From positions 76,830,572 to 76,894,571 of the forward strand of contig CM054116.1 of NCBI GenBank assembly GCA_028673005.1: a stretch of DNA of 64,000 nucleotides, given 5' to 3'. This DNA is from Tanypteryx hageni (Eukaryota; Arthropoda; Insecta; Odonata; Petaluridae). Positions 44,456-55,850 of the stretch are shown piece after piece. Under the pieces are notes generated by a model that saw only the letters and a program-made list of their open reading frames with translations, had not been told where the DNA came from and searched no databases. A program made the translations under genes and the position numbers. Within the stretch, counting starts at the first letter, position 1, and every line of letters begins with the position of its first letter.

Positions 44456-44463
44456 ACCTAGGC

Positions 44464-46139
44464 AATTTAAGAAAATTAAAAATTAAAGTTGGGATCATTA
44501 TCACCTAATTTGTTTCAAATGTATTTATATTTCATGGAGATATAGAGGAAAAGACGAAATTAACTGTTTTTAAAATTTTCTATTTTCATATTCAATTGCA
44601 TCGTTTCCTTTGCTGCTAAACATGTGTTTAAAAATCTATCATGAGCGCCTTTTGGCTAATTTTATGAGTTAATTTGCGCCGTGCAACCATGATAATCAAA
44701 CTCAAATATTTGGTAACATTCAAAATATTCTACCTTGTTAGTAGCGACTCAGAGCATTAATTTGAGAGAACTCTAATCGAATTTCATTTGCACCTTAGTG
44801 TTAAACCGTTGTGTTCAATCAGCTTCTTGTAAGCCTATACAGATGTTAGTTGCCGGGATATCCCATTCTTTTCTATGCGAAAAATACAGCAAACTTTTTG
44901 CACTCACCAGTTGTTTATAGCGTAGAGAACTTTGCCAGCACTACTGAAAACTATCCCCGGTTATCTTCTGACACACGTGTTAGCTTTTGCGTGCACGTTT
45001 GAAGGATTTAATTATTTCCTCAACTCCATCCTTCAAAGATCCCGATCTATAACACCGCAAAAGACTGTCCGCTATGCGGAGTGTATGTCCTTCAACTGCT
45101 GCATCCCTTAAATCCCACTCCCTGCAAAAGCCGTGACATTATCTCCTTAAGATTGCTTGAAAAGTTTCACAAATCTTTCCCTCTCTCTCTCTTTTCTGCC
45201 TTGTTCTTCGAACTCTTTGTACCTGAATATCGCAAATAAATCCTCATGACCCGTTCGGTTCCATTCATTGCGCTGTTTAATGAGATGGGTAATTAAGAAG
45301 GCAGTCTATGGGTCGCTGCGCGAGACCGGTTAGAAATGACGACCAAGTATATTATTATAGCTTGAGTTTTATCATCCATTTCGATCGGGGTATTTCAACT
45401 ATAAAGAAATGCAGCGGAAGGAATAAAACGGAGTGATTTGTTAAGCGTGGTGTCTGTGTGTGGGAGGAACTGTTGTTGCTTTTTCAAATGCTTTAATCTT
45501 TGAAAACATTTCTGGGTACATTTCCTTAAACTAGATTCAGCTGATGAATTAAATTTTCCTGTCAATACGCACACACAATATAAAGTCATCACTAGACTGT
45601 CGTAGCCAAGAAATATTTTTACCTGGCAAAGGCTTAACCGTCATCTTTTTTCCGCGATTGCGGTGCGAATAAGACAACAGCCATCCATGGACGAAGCGAT
45701 TCAAACCTTGTGGAACAATTGAACTTGGTGAGTCAAGGGTCAAGCTATCACTTACGATCGTTCAATAGAAAATAAAGAGAAAAGAATGTTATACTGAGAA
45801 ATGGGTGGAAATATATCGATTGCGAAGAATATCCAAAGATTTGATGACATTTTCGTTTCTGTCACGTAGGTATTTATTATTTTTCTTATCACGAAATATT
45901 TGTATTTGGATTTGTATTACATATGTATATATAAATTTGCGCTCAAATTTCACGATCAAAACTTATTGAAATCTTCATCGTCGTAGAAAGTACATGGTAG
46001 TCAACACCAAACCATTAAGTCGGAGAAAAATAACAAGCATTTACCCAACTTAGACGTAAACACGTGCATCACTTTGTCTATCAACGAATGGATTTCCGCG
46101 AACTCTCCCGATAAGTAGATCATTCATTAGTTTTTTTAC
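44464..46139. other. AT-rich non-coding DNA
   Basis: No gene or repeat recognised. Confidence 0.5.
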
Positions 46140-46400
46140 CATCGCATTCGTTTGTTTCTCCACGACTTACCCCTCGCAAGCCATTCCTCCCCCTTTTTCC
46201 TCCCTTCTTTCCATCGCTTCTTCCTTCTCCACCTATCTGTTTCTCCTCCGTCTCAATCTCCCATTCGTTTCCTCTGCGCCAAACGTGATTTCGCGAGAAC
46301 ATCTGTCGGGTTATTCGAAGATCTCATTGGAGGATAAGGTCTCGCGGCTCGCCTTCCTCTCTCTCTCTCTCTCTCGTCCTCCGCCCCACCCTCTTCCAAC
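46140..46400. repeat. pyrimidine-rich block with (CT)n
   Basis: C/T-rich plus strand; CT run at about 46356-46376. No gene called. Confidence 0.6.
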
Positions 46401-48079
46401 GAGGCAACGTTGTATGAAGTTTCTAATCTGTCTGCGGTGAGGAGACACATCCGGCAATGGGTTGCTTTGGCTCTGGAAATCGTTCCCGATTTCAATAACG
46501 GGTTGGAAAAAAGTGCGAGTTCGGAGATTATGTGGCGAGGGTGACAGGACACGCGTGAGATGACACGCGGTGCCGGGTCTCTCGCGTTATCTCTGTTTGC
46601 GTTTTCTTTTGTATTTTGTACGGCTCGGGAGAATTATTAATGGGGAGGGAGGTTGATTATATGTATCTGAGATCTCTTAAAACCGAGGAGCGAGTATGCA
46701 AAAATTACTTTTAATAGCGCGAGGGAAGAGAATGTAATTAATAACGCTAATAAAAGTTTTTAGTCGCCATTTTTACGTATGGTATTTGAAAAAATATTAT
46801 AGCTAGGAAAGGTCAACTTTCCACTGATATGTACATACTCTATGAAAATTATTCGGCTATAAAGCTTTATAATAAATTTATTGATGGGACAGCTGTGAGG
46901 ATTTGTTCATTTCATTCGGGTGTGGGTAAAATAGGAAGCCTATCATTAGAATCCGAACGAGCCAGAGAATTAAGTAATAATATCGTTTAAAGCTACTTTA
47001 TCCTGAGTGAATGTTCTTGCTACGTTTCGGTGGTATCTTAATCTAGTGTGAATTTGTTGTAACAATCGTATAAAGAAGATATTACAAGACAATACGTTTG
47101 GAATGTTTGTAATTCCTCTTTGATTCGTGACCAGAGATGGTAAGACAGCCGTACTCTGCATTCCTAGTTCGTGAATAATGTATGAATTGTTTGAATATAT
47201 GGCCATATTGTTAAACCATGTTCATCCAATAATCTGATAAAGGTTGATAAAGCTAGACGAATATTTTGACTAAAGAGCAGTCGTAGTCACCGGTGTTTCA
47301 TCGATAGTAGATTCTGGAAAAGAACATTAGAATATGCTATCGGTGAACCACCTCTGATGACGGTTACTTTTCTACCGAAAAGCGCATTTGGTTTTCCCAA
47401 ACTTATTATCAATTTGATTTCATCCATAAGGCGACCTCGATCATCCTCTCTTGTTGTATATATGTTGACATTCATTTATTTATCATTGCTATTTCGTATT
47501 TTCAGTACTACCGCGCATGGGAATTTTGGATGAGGCCGTTTTAACTTGATGTTACAAGTTTCGTCTTTATTATCCTAATTCTGTACGTAATGCCCCAAAA
47601 GGGTGTGGTAAATATTCGTATTATTAATAGACGACGCCTAGACTTCGTGGAATTTCATCCATACGCGGTAAATATTATTTTTAATAGGAAAGCTAGCAAT
47701 CGTGCGTCTGTTTTATTTGGCACAGAATACGATGCGAAATACTGGCTCAAATAAATAAAATGCATAACTCAACTAATTATTTTAAATTGCATCGAGAACC
47801 TAACTGCATAAGTGCATCTCGGAAATATTAAACGTAAAACATACCGCAATTCGCGCAAATTTTTATAATCGATTTTTGTTACCTTTTTGATTCCTTCTCC
47901 AGATACCAAATCGTTCTCAATAATACTTACACATTTTATGCGGAACAAACCTTCCGAATCACGAATTATATGTTCTCACTGATAAAACAAATTTTAACGT
48001 CAGAACAGGAAAACCGCCAGGTGTATTCGTCATAACAGCGCATTCATCCGCGCCGCGATGATATCGCGGCTCGTTTTTT
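46401..48079. other. non-coding DNA, nothing recognised
   Basis: AT-rich through most of the interval. No gene or repeat recognised. Confidence 0.5.
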
Positions 48080-49075
48080 TTAGGAAAAGAAACTTTTCGA
48101 CCTAGGATGTTTTTTTCCCACACAGGCGCGTTTCAGGCCCACACGATCATTATTCAAAAGTAAACCCGAAAGCCGCCCTCGAATGCGATTTTCATGATCT
48201 ATGCGCGAGGCGAGGGAAAGGGAAGGAGGGAGAGAAGTGGGGGAAGAGAGGCGTGTGTGTAGGGGGAAAAGGCGCATTTATTTCGCGGCGTGGCAAATGA
48301 AACGCAAACGTGCCGCGCATACACTCCACTTTGAATATTCATCGCATCAAAATAACGGTTATTTAAAACCATGAGAACGGGGCAGCCGACGATGCCGTGG
48401 ATAACATCACTCCCACGGATGGGTGCCGTTGTCTACCTTCCCCGCACCTCCCTCACTTCCCTCCCGCCCCCCGTCCATCTCCCTCGCACTGCTCCCCCTC
48501 CCCTCCCCCCAGCCCCCTTCCCTACCTCGCCCGCACTCGACGCCAGCGGACGCGGTAACGTCCCCTCGCTTTTTTTGGCCTGGCGGTTGGAAAAAAAAGA
48601 GTATCGGCGCTCCCTTTTTCAACCTGTGTCCGCGAAAAGTTTGATCTCCCTCGCTCACGCCCTTTCTCCACGCCTCCCCCACACCACGCCGCTCCGGGCT
48701 AAATGGAAGCGGTCGCTTGTCGAGGTGGTGATGAACGCGTCGATGGCTGAGTGTCGCATAACTGAGGGATTGAACTGTTTAACAGATTGTTCCCCCATCT
48801 TCGTTCTCGGCTGGTCGATAGTAAGAGCGGCGATTTTATTTTGGACGAAACGCTTTTGGAAAGCGGTGACGCGTGTAGGTACGGAAGCTGCAGCGTTTCC
48901 TGCTGAATCGGTGGTATTAATTGAGATTATGGCATCTCGCGAGCTGTATAGTAGGTGTAGGCTTAGATACGCTGCCGTTCTTTATAGTTCAACGTAAGTG
49001 CTCTTGGAATTTTTTGTTTCGGTCTAACCATTTTGGAAGAGTGTTTGTGATTTATGTCTTTTGGCTTGCTCTCGG
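48080..49075. other. GC-richer region with a pyrimidine block; open frame of uncertain status
   Basis: CpG-rich patches at 48045-48330 and 48530-48740 and a C/T block at 48430-48540. A 208-codon plus-strand frame at 48371-48997 begins Pro/Leu/Ser-rich over the pyrimidine block and then becomes more balanced; I recognise no domain or splice structure in it. It could be chance or contain an unrecognised exon; chance is more likely. Confidence 0.35.
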
Positions 49076-49457
49076 TTTCATTGTATTTTGTTTTTTAAAA
49101 TTAAATATAGCGAATAAAGTATTCCTGAATCAATTTATTTGCTTCAGGCGCAATTTGGTGGAACTGCTTCATGACAATGATAGTAAAAACTATAAATTCC
49201 ACATAAAACATATTTCACGCGACCAACGTTTCGTTGCAGAGTAACATCATTAGGTGAAAATACAAATTTCATTGTATTTTGTTTTTTTTTATTAAATATA
49301 GCAAATAAAGTATTCCTGAATCAATTTAATTGCTTCAGGCGTAATTTGGTGGAACTTCTTCATGACAATGATAATAAAAACTGTAAATTCCACATAAAAT
49401 ATATTTCACGCGACCAATGTTTCGTTGCAGAGCAACATCATTAGGTGCAAATACAAA
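49076..49457. repeat. direct tandem duplication, ~191 bp unit
   Basis: Units 49076-49266 and 49267-49457 are very similar: both have TTTCATTGTATTTTGTTTTT, AATAAAGTATTCCTGAATCA, TTTGGTGGAACT, ATGACAATGAT, ATTCCACATAAAA, TTTCACGCGACCAA and TTTCGTTGCAGAG. An inverted, more diverged piece follows at 49469-49560. On the minus strand each unit has the CTAATGAT, stem, GAAA arrangement discussed for the Penelope-like 3' region. Confidence 0.85.
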
Positions 49458-50426
49458 CTTACCCCTGTTAAAAGTTTGTATTTTTCCTCTATTATATTGC
49501 TCTGCAACGAAACCTTGGTGGTATGAAATATATTTTATGCGGGATTAATCAAGTTTTTATTTTCATTTTCATTCCTGTATCAAGTAATCGCACATTTTAC
49601 AGCTCCGTTATGTATCACGTGACTTGTAATTTGATAGAAATAATATATAAGTAACTTTATTTTTTCCTTTTTACTAAAGAAGTGATTTGTATTGGAGTGG
49701 AAATGTCACTTCAAACTCCAATGACCGTCCAAACTGTTCGAATTTTCTTTTTTAGTCCAGGATGATATACTCTTTCTGAACAGACGTTTTGAATTATGTC
49801 TTCTTCGTGATTATTTCGCACGGGAAATGTGACTAGATTAGCGGATAAATGTCCATCGAAGCGGTTTTAATGTGAAAATTGCGAATGAGGGCAATTTGGT
49901 ATCGTGGGAAACGCCCCGGGGACCAATTGATCTGGAATGATGGGGAGGCCGTTTCCTTGGAGTGAAAGTTTATTTCTTTGAAATGGACGGCTCTCTGATG
50001 CTGCAAGGAGGTTGTTGCGAAGGAAAAATGGCCAGTGACCATGGCTAAGAAGTTTTACCGGAATGTTTATTTAAATGCAAGGAGACATTGTCGCTTAAGC
50101 GCATGTTATTAGATGGTATTCCCAGTATCGTTTTCTAGAAGTTCTTTTAACCGCAGCTTGATGGTCGAGTCCAATTATTACAATTGAACGTTTTTGAAAA
50201 CCGCTTTTAAACGGTATTTACAAACTCATTCGTATATATGGAAATAGAAACATTTTTATCTTAATTTTGGATCGTAATTTCTTTAAAAGTTATTGATGAA
50301 GAGATGAAAAGTATGATCAAGTATTTTATCTTAATAATGTCTATATAATCGTTCTCACCTTATATATCGAATCTTATTAATTTTACGGTTACAAGAGCAT
50401 ATTAGGTATCATCAATTGGACTCATT
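49458..50426. other. inverted repeat piece then AT-rich non-coding DNA
   Basis: 49469-49560 is an inverted partial copy of the preceding unit, with a hairpin-like ACAAACTT/AAGTTTGT junction at 49453-49480. The remainder is AT-rich without recognisable genes. Confidence 0.5.
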
Positions 50427-50670
50427 AGCCTACTTTTCAGAATGGAAATAGGCTTATAGTTTTGTCGTTGTGTCTGTCTGTCTTTCCGTCCCCCCTATTA
50501 ACTTTTGAACCAATTGACCGATTTTCATGAAACTTGGCGGAAATCTCTTGCTATATGGGCAAAACTGCCGAGGATAGTTTTTGTTGCGAAGATTGAAGTC
50601 CCGGGTTCGATTCCAGGAACCATTCTTCCCATTTGATTTACATGAGAAATCTGAAATCCATTGTGCAGGA
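50427..50670 (+). mobile_element. hairpin-start repeat family (copy 4, 3'-truncated)
   Basis: Begins AGCCTACTTTTCAGAATGG and TAGGCT, carries GTCGTTGTGTCTGTCTGTC, TTTTGAACCAATTGACCGA, GCGAAGATTGAAGTCCCGGG and GGTTCGATTCC, and stops after CCATTGTGCAGGA. It abuts the truncated small MITE (50671-50743). Confidence 0.8.
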
Positions 50671-50743
50671 TATAGTGTATAGTGTAATAGTAATATAGTG
50701 TTTTAATTTAACCTATAGTGGAAATTACAGTGTTGTCATTTTT

Positions 50744-51440
50744 AGCCTACTTTTCAGAATTGAAATAGGCTTATAGTTTTGTCGTTGTGTCTGTCTGTCC
50801 GTCTCTCTGTCCGTCCCACACTATTAACTTTTGAACCATGAAACTTGGTGGAAATCTCTTGCTACATGGGCCGAGACCCCGAGGATAGTTTTTGTTGCGA
50901 AGATTGAAGTACCGGGTTTGATTCCAGGAACTATCCTTCCCATTTGATTTACATGCGAAATCTGAAATCCATCGTGCATGGTAATTTTCTCTTCCACATT
51001 AAAATATCTTACAATTGTAATATCGGAGAGAGTTTTATACTATTCTCTGAGGAAAGGAATGAAGATTCTAATTTTTATCGTAGAATTTTGCATATCGATT
51101 GTATTTCTTATAATTTCGCGTAAATACTGGCGATTTTGCAGTTTTTATCACTCATTACGAGAGTGTTGCCATAGAAACAACTATTGTTGGACTCAGATTT
51201 GGTATATTCTAACACACACACGCGTTATTTTTGCCGCACAAATACACGTGATCAATTTTATATTCCGTTGGAATGCATTTGTAGTACGTATTTTATAACG
51301 CTAAATTATGAAATTTGGAAACACAAAGAACAACATATCCGCGGTGATTTAAAAGCTATTAAAGCCAATATATGTAAATAGTAAATAAATGATTAAATGG
51401 AAAGTAGGCATCATATGTTCTGTTTGGATTATCTTGTTTT
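50744..51440 (+). mobile_element. hairpin-start repeat family (copy 5, most complete)
   Basis: Starts with the AGCCTA...TAGGCT hairpin (50744-50771), then GTCTGTCTGTCCGTC, AACTATCCTTCCCATTTGAT, CATCGTGCATGG, TATCGTAGAATTTTGCATAT, GAGAGTGTTGCCATAGAAAC and the end word GTTCTGTTTGGATTATCTTG. About 155 bp in, a box B-like GGTTTGATTCC lies next to GAAGATTGAAGTACCGG. No coding capacity; class unknown. The two short open frames inside are not considered genes. Confidence 0.85.
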
Positions 51441-52415
51441 ATCTATCAAAATTTCCTGTCTTTTAAATGAGTCTATAAACTATATAGAAAACCTCAAAAA
51501 TTTATAATTTGCGGCAATTTATCGTTGGAAATCACCTTTCAATTATGGTATTTTATACAGTAGTGAAAAAGGTAATTTTGGATCTACATACACACACATA
51601 TATATATACACACATGTATTGGATTTAAAATTAATAAATCCTCCCAGTAGTCGGAAGTTAATCGGTTACCCTTCCTTTTTAACCAATTCACTCCAGCTAT
51701 TTAACATGGCAATTGAAGTAAATCGATGCAAAAACGACTAAAGTAATCTTTCAGAAACAAAAGAAAATGTGCGTCAATATTGTTAGGTTCGAAGGAGGAG
51801 AACAGAGATGGTGTTCGATCAACAGAGGAATGGGAACGAGGAAGAGGATTCCCATGGAGAAATTATCGCTTTGTTGGCCAAATAAAGTCTCAGAGTCAGC
51901 CAATAGCCCTTCCTCTGATACATCATCCCTTCCCACTCGCAGCTCCTAATCCAGGTGGGTGTATCTCATCCCAACATCTAACAACGGGAAAACCCTCTTC
52001 ATTCCTCTGCCTTCCATTTCCTGCAAATCTCCCCTCCCCATCCCGCCTCTCTTCTAACGCCCGTCTAATCCCCACCTTCGCACATTTACTTTATATTCCT
52101 TTCTCTTATGATTTTTGTTAACGCTTAATGTCTATAGCGAGAATGTCGTTGCAGGCATTAATTAATTATTGTCACGCTGGCGTCTCTTTCGATCTACGTT
52201 AGCTAACTCTCAGTTGCAGCCAGGTAACCACAGTTTGATAATCGTCATTTACAGTTATTAAAAAATGAATATAAGTTAACATTAAGGCTGGCTGTTTTGG
52301 ATTGGTATTTATTTTCATATTGTTATATTGCTTTAATTATTGTTCGATATCGTTTTGTTTTTTTGGCTTCTTTCTAGGAACAGAAGGCGGCAATAGTTTG
52401 GGAGCAGGTTCAAGC
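51441..52415. other. non-coding DNA with a short (CA/TA) run and a pyrimidine block
   Basis: CA/TA run at about 51588-51617; C/T-rich at about 51945-52090. The short frames at 51751-52121 lack a domain. Confidence 0.5.
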
Positions 52416-52423
52416 TGCTAGAT

Positions 52424-52695
52424 CAGGAATGGGCAAAATCGACTCGCTAGACATTTTATGCGGCTCGCGAGTCTTGAAAGAGAGCGGTGAAATTTAATGC
52501 GAATAATTTCATACTTCTTCTGAAAGTTACCGTCTGAGAGTCAGCTCTAGGGAATCTTGGGTACTAAAAAATTATTCATTATCGATTTTCACCAATAGGA
52601 TCCCTCGTAGCTTCTCAGGTAACTTCCGATGTGGACGTAATGCGGCCCGCCGAAGCACCAGCAACTGCTTATCGTAAACGATTTGGTCAACCCTG
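52424..52695. mobile_element. hAT-type non-autonomous element
   Basis: Left end CAGGAATGGGCAAAATCGAC and right end GATTTGGTCAACCCTG form an imperfect inverted repeat. Subterminal TGCGGCTCGCGAG and AATGCGGCCCGCCGAAGC lie inside. Flanks TGCTAGAT (52416-52423) and TGCAAGGT (52696-52703) match at 6 of 8 positions. 272 bp, non-coding. Confidence 0.65.
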
Positions 52696-52840
52696 TGCAA
52701 GGTGCAAAATACATACGTAAATCCTGTATTAGCGAATAAAATAACAAAGAGGAACACCTTTTTTACAACCAACTGACGAAAAATTCTAAGGGAGAGCACT
52801 TTAATACCATCGAGGCGTTAACCTTTTACCGGTTCTTTCC

Positions 52841-53128
52841 TTTGTTTGTTTGTTTGTTTGTATGGAATTTGTGGTTAATCAACCTCGTGGATTATTATAG
52901 CTATAACTCATTCCACATCGAACACACAAGGGAGGAGGGAAACCCGGTGCCGACATTAACCTACTCTTTACGAAGAGCACCAAGGGGGCCAACTGCTTAA
53001 TGTCCCTTCCGAAGGACGGAGCGCTGACGTGCGCCGTCTCATCAAATCACACAAGTAGGGGAAGGGACGATCCCAGATTCGAACCTGGAACCGCTGCATG
53101 GAAGGCCAACGCTCTAACCTCTCCGTTT
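52841..53128 (-). mobile_element. tRNA-derived SINE with (CAAA)n tail
   Basis: Read on the minus strand: a tRNA-like head with box A-like GGTTAGAGCGTTGGCC and box B GGTTCGAATCT (about 53071-53126), a conserved-looking body including GGAAGGGACATTAAGCAG, GTTGGCCCCCTTGGTGC and CGGCACCGGGTTTCCC, then a 3' end with GGTTGATTAACCACAAATTC and a (CAAA)n tail (about 52841-52862). About 290 bp, Pol III type, mobilised by a LINE. It looks close to full length. The partner LINE is unknown. Confidence 0.8.
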
Positions 53129-54060
53129 CGTTTACCTATACTGTCAATAATTCATGCGACATAAGGACGGGGGTATTTTACCATGCGTCACATCAGTCGT
53201 TCGATCGATTCCGAAACATAAATTTCCATCGAAAGCATCCAAGTTAAAAAAAAGCACAAGTGCTGCTTTATTTTTTCGCTCGGATGACGTTGCTTTTTCC
53301 GAGTTGCGCTTAAAAGTCTTCGCCGTCTCATTGGACCGTATAACATCTCGCGGCCGGAGCCTGACCTCGCCTATTCCGGCGTTGTGATCTTTGTCGTTAG
53401 GAAAGGTAGATAAGGGGAGGGATTGGGAGAGGGAGCGGAGATGGAAGGGCGGGGGAAAAAAAGGTGGTCGACGGGAGGATGACGAAACTTCTCTCTCTCG
53501 AGGGATACCTTTGAAGACTTTGGGTCGTGCTTTCGATACTTCGTTTCGAACGCGGATGGAGCCCTCGGATCGAGTGATCCGTGAAAGGGCACAGGCTGAA
53601 TCGCCCGGGGAGTTTTTATTTTGTTTTTTGTTATTTTTTCCTTCTTTTTATTCGGAGCTATCCTCATCCCCCCTAATGCCTCTTTTTCTCCCCTATAGGT
53701 GCGACTCATTTCCTTCCATCACCCATTCTGTTCTCACCTCTCGTTCCTCCCCTTCCGCACCTACCTTTCGCGTGGCAATTCTTCCTGGCAGTCGGCGGTT
53801 TTTGCTCCGTGGGGGAAACCTGAAACCAATAACCGACGCTGATTGGTCGAGCTTTGATGGAGTTTACGGCGAAACTCCGCGAGGGTTATTCTTTATTTTT
53901 TTTACATTTCGCTCGATCTTGATCGTCCGTTTTTCCCACTTCCTCCCCTCCTCTGTAGCGGCCCTTGTCGGGAGGTTGCATACGGAGAGATTAACTATTA
54001 CTCCAGGGATGAATGCGGAAGTGTTCGCTGGGTTTATGAAGTAATTACGGGGTTTTTCCA
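53129..54060. other. GC-richer non-coding DNA with purine block; open frame of uncertain status
   Basis: Purine-rich at 53398-53465, then C/T-rich at about 53675-53770. A 217-codon plus-strand frame at 53391-54044 has a Arg/Gly/Glu-rich beginning that follows the purine block, and no recognisable domain. Probably not a gene. Confidence 0.4.
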
Positions 54061-54990
54061 TCAATGGACGCTTTCCGCATTAGTGGATCGTAAATAATGG
54101 AGGAATTCGTCGGAAGCATTAGGAGTTTGTAATTTAATTTTCCTTGCGGTGAGGAAAAGTGATTATTGTGGAAGTAGACGGTTGTTTTTCATGAATATTG
54201 TTTTTTATTCATAACTTTCATATGAAAAGGCGGTGTTTACTAACATTCAGATGATTTCTAAAGAACTAAGACTTTGAATTATTACGGAGTCAAAATTTAA
54301 GCGAGTGCGGTAGATTCCCGATTGGTCGGTGTCTAGGGGTTGGCCGGTTTACCAATATTCGCTAAATCCGGAGCTATATTTTCGGTTTGGAGAAACAATT
54401 AAATTCGGTATACACTACATGGAAACTGAAAGATGAGTGTTTATTAAGCAGTGAGAGCAGCAATTAAGAATTTACGCATACTCTGTTTTAATAGATAATG
54501 TAACAACCAGCAATAATATTAATGCCCGTCCTCATAATTTCTTTCACGAGAAAAACTACTCGCCCTTTTCTCTGACTAGGGGCTCTAAATCCAATCGATC
54601 AGCGGATAGCTTTATCAAAGCGGTTTCTCCGATATGGAAATATCTCCTTTCCGTGCATAAGCTTTGAATACATTTCGCGTCCGTTACTTTGACGACGGGG
54701 TAAGCGATACACAGAGGCAACCTCCTCCTCGTCTTTAATTGCATTATATCGCTCGGACGCTTAATCGAGGCGTGACTTCGCTACCAAAGTCGGCTACTAA
54801 GCGATATCTGTCATTCGATACCAAGCCGGCGATTTCCCTATTCTGCGATAAAATTAAAAAATCAGCCGGGTCGCATAAATTCTCCCTCGATACCTTTTTC
54901 CACCGCTATCTGACCATCTCGTTCCCGTCCCCTTCTTCCCAAAAACTCTCCCATTATAAACACCTCTCGCGATTTCTCCCCGAAAAAAAT
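54061..54990. other. non-coding DNA, nothing recognised
   Basis: No gene or repeat recognised. Confidence 0.45.
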
Positions 54991-55375
54991 AAATAAAAAT
55001 ACCTTCCACAAAAAACTCTCCTGCCCACTCCGTTCTTCTCTCCCTACGTCACTCCCTCTTTCCCTTCCCTCCCATCGTTCATTTGTTTTTTTTCCTTCTC
55101 GTCCCGAAACCTCCCTTGCTCCCTCTATATCTCTCTCTCTAACTCTCTCTCTCTCTCTCTCTCTCTCTCATACCTCTCTCATTCACCTTATCTACAAAGA
55201 GCGATCTCAAAGAGGAAGGTCAAATAGGGAGGGAGAGGGAGGAGGTAGAGGAGGAGGGGATATTTCTAGGGAGGGAGAACACGGACAGGTAGATGAGGCT
55301 GCGACCATTTTAAGATGGCATAAAGGTGAGAAGGAAGGAATTAAGGAAGGAGAAGAGGTAGAGGGGAAGAATGTA
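54991..55375. repeat. pyrimidine block followed by purine block, with (CT)n
   Basis: C/T-rich to about 55190, with a CT run at 55144-55169, then G/A-rich at 55195-55375. The two halves have complementary bias and could pair imperfectly. The 63-codon frame beyond is not called. Confidence 0.65.
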
Positions 55376-55772
55376 TTGGGGGTGCATGCGTTTATGTATT
55401 TGTATGTTTATGGGCTTGTTTGGTTATTGGAAAGGCGGTGTTAAGGTGAAAGAGAGGCGGTTTCATTTTGTCTTCACTCGCCAAATATGGGGAAAGGAGA
55501 GAAAGGGTTTGAGAGTTATGAGGCATTACGAAAGAACTATTAAAGCGATTCAGGCTGGTTGATTATAACTGCTTTAATTAGGTCGGCGTAGGCTCATTTT
55601 TTACCGTACCACCTTAACAAACGACTATAAAAATTGAAAGAGGCTATGGAATCGATTATGGACTCTTAATGTGGTTGTTACAAGTTGCGCAATTGTTCGT
55701 AATGTACATTTTCATTTCGCTTTCGGGTCCGCACATAAATTACAAAACGCGCGAATAACGGAAGGCGTAATA

Positions 55773-55774
<2 letters not shown>
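55376..55774. other. unassigned non-coding DNA
   Basis: Nothing recognised. Confidence 0.4.

Positions 55775-55848
<74 letters not shown>
55775..55848. repeat. (TA)n microsatellite
   Basis: About 74 bp of uninterrupted TA dinucleotides. The 95-codon frame through it (repeated Tyr-Ile) is an artefact. Confidence 0.95.

Positions 55849-55850
<2 letters not shown>

Noticed and set aside
45000..45160. Possible LINE or zinc-binding coding remnant (CPLCG-like translation)
   Set aside because: Only a few residues look suggestive; stops are frequent and no adjacent motif supports it.
48371..48997. 208-codon open frame as a host gene
   Set aside because: The first half follows the pyrimidine bias and I recognise no domain, signal or splice pattern in the second half; kept only as a region note.
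53391..54044. 217-codon open frame as a host gene
   Set aside because: Composition follows purine and then pyrimidine blocks; no domain recognised.
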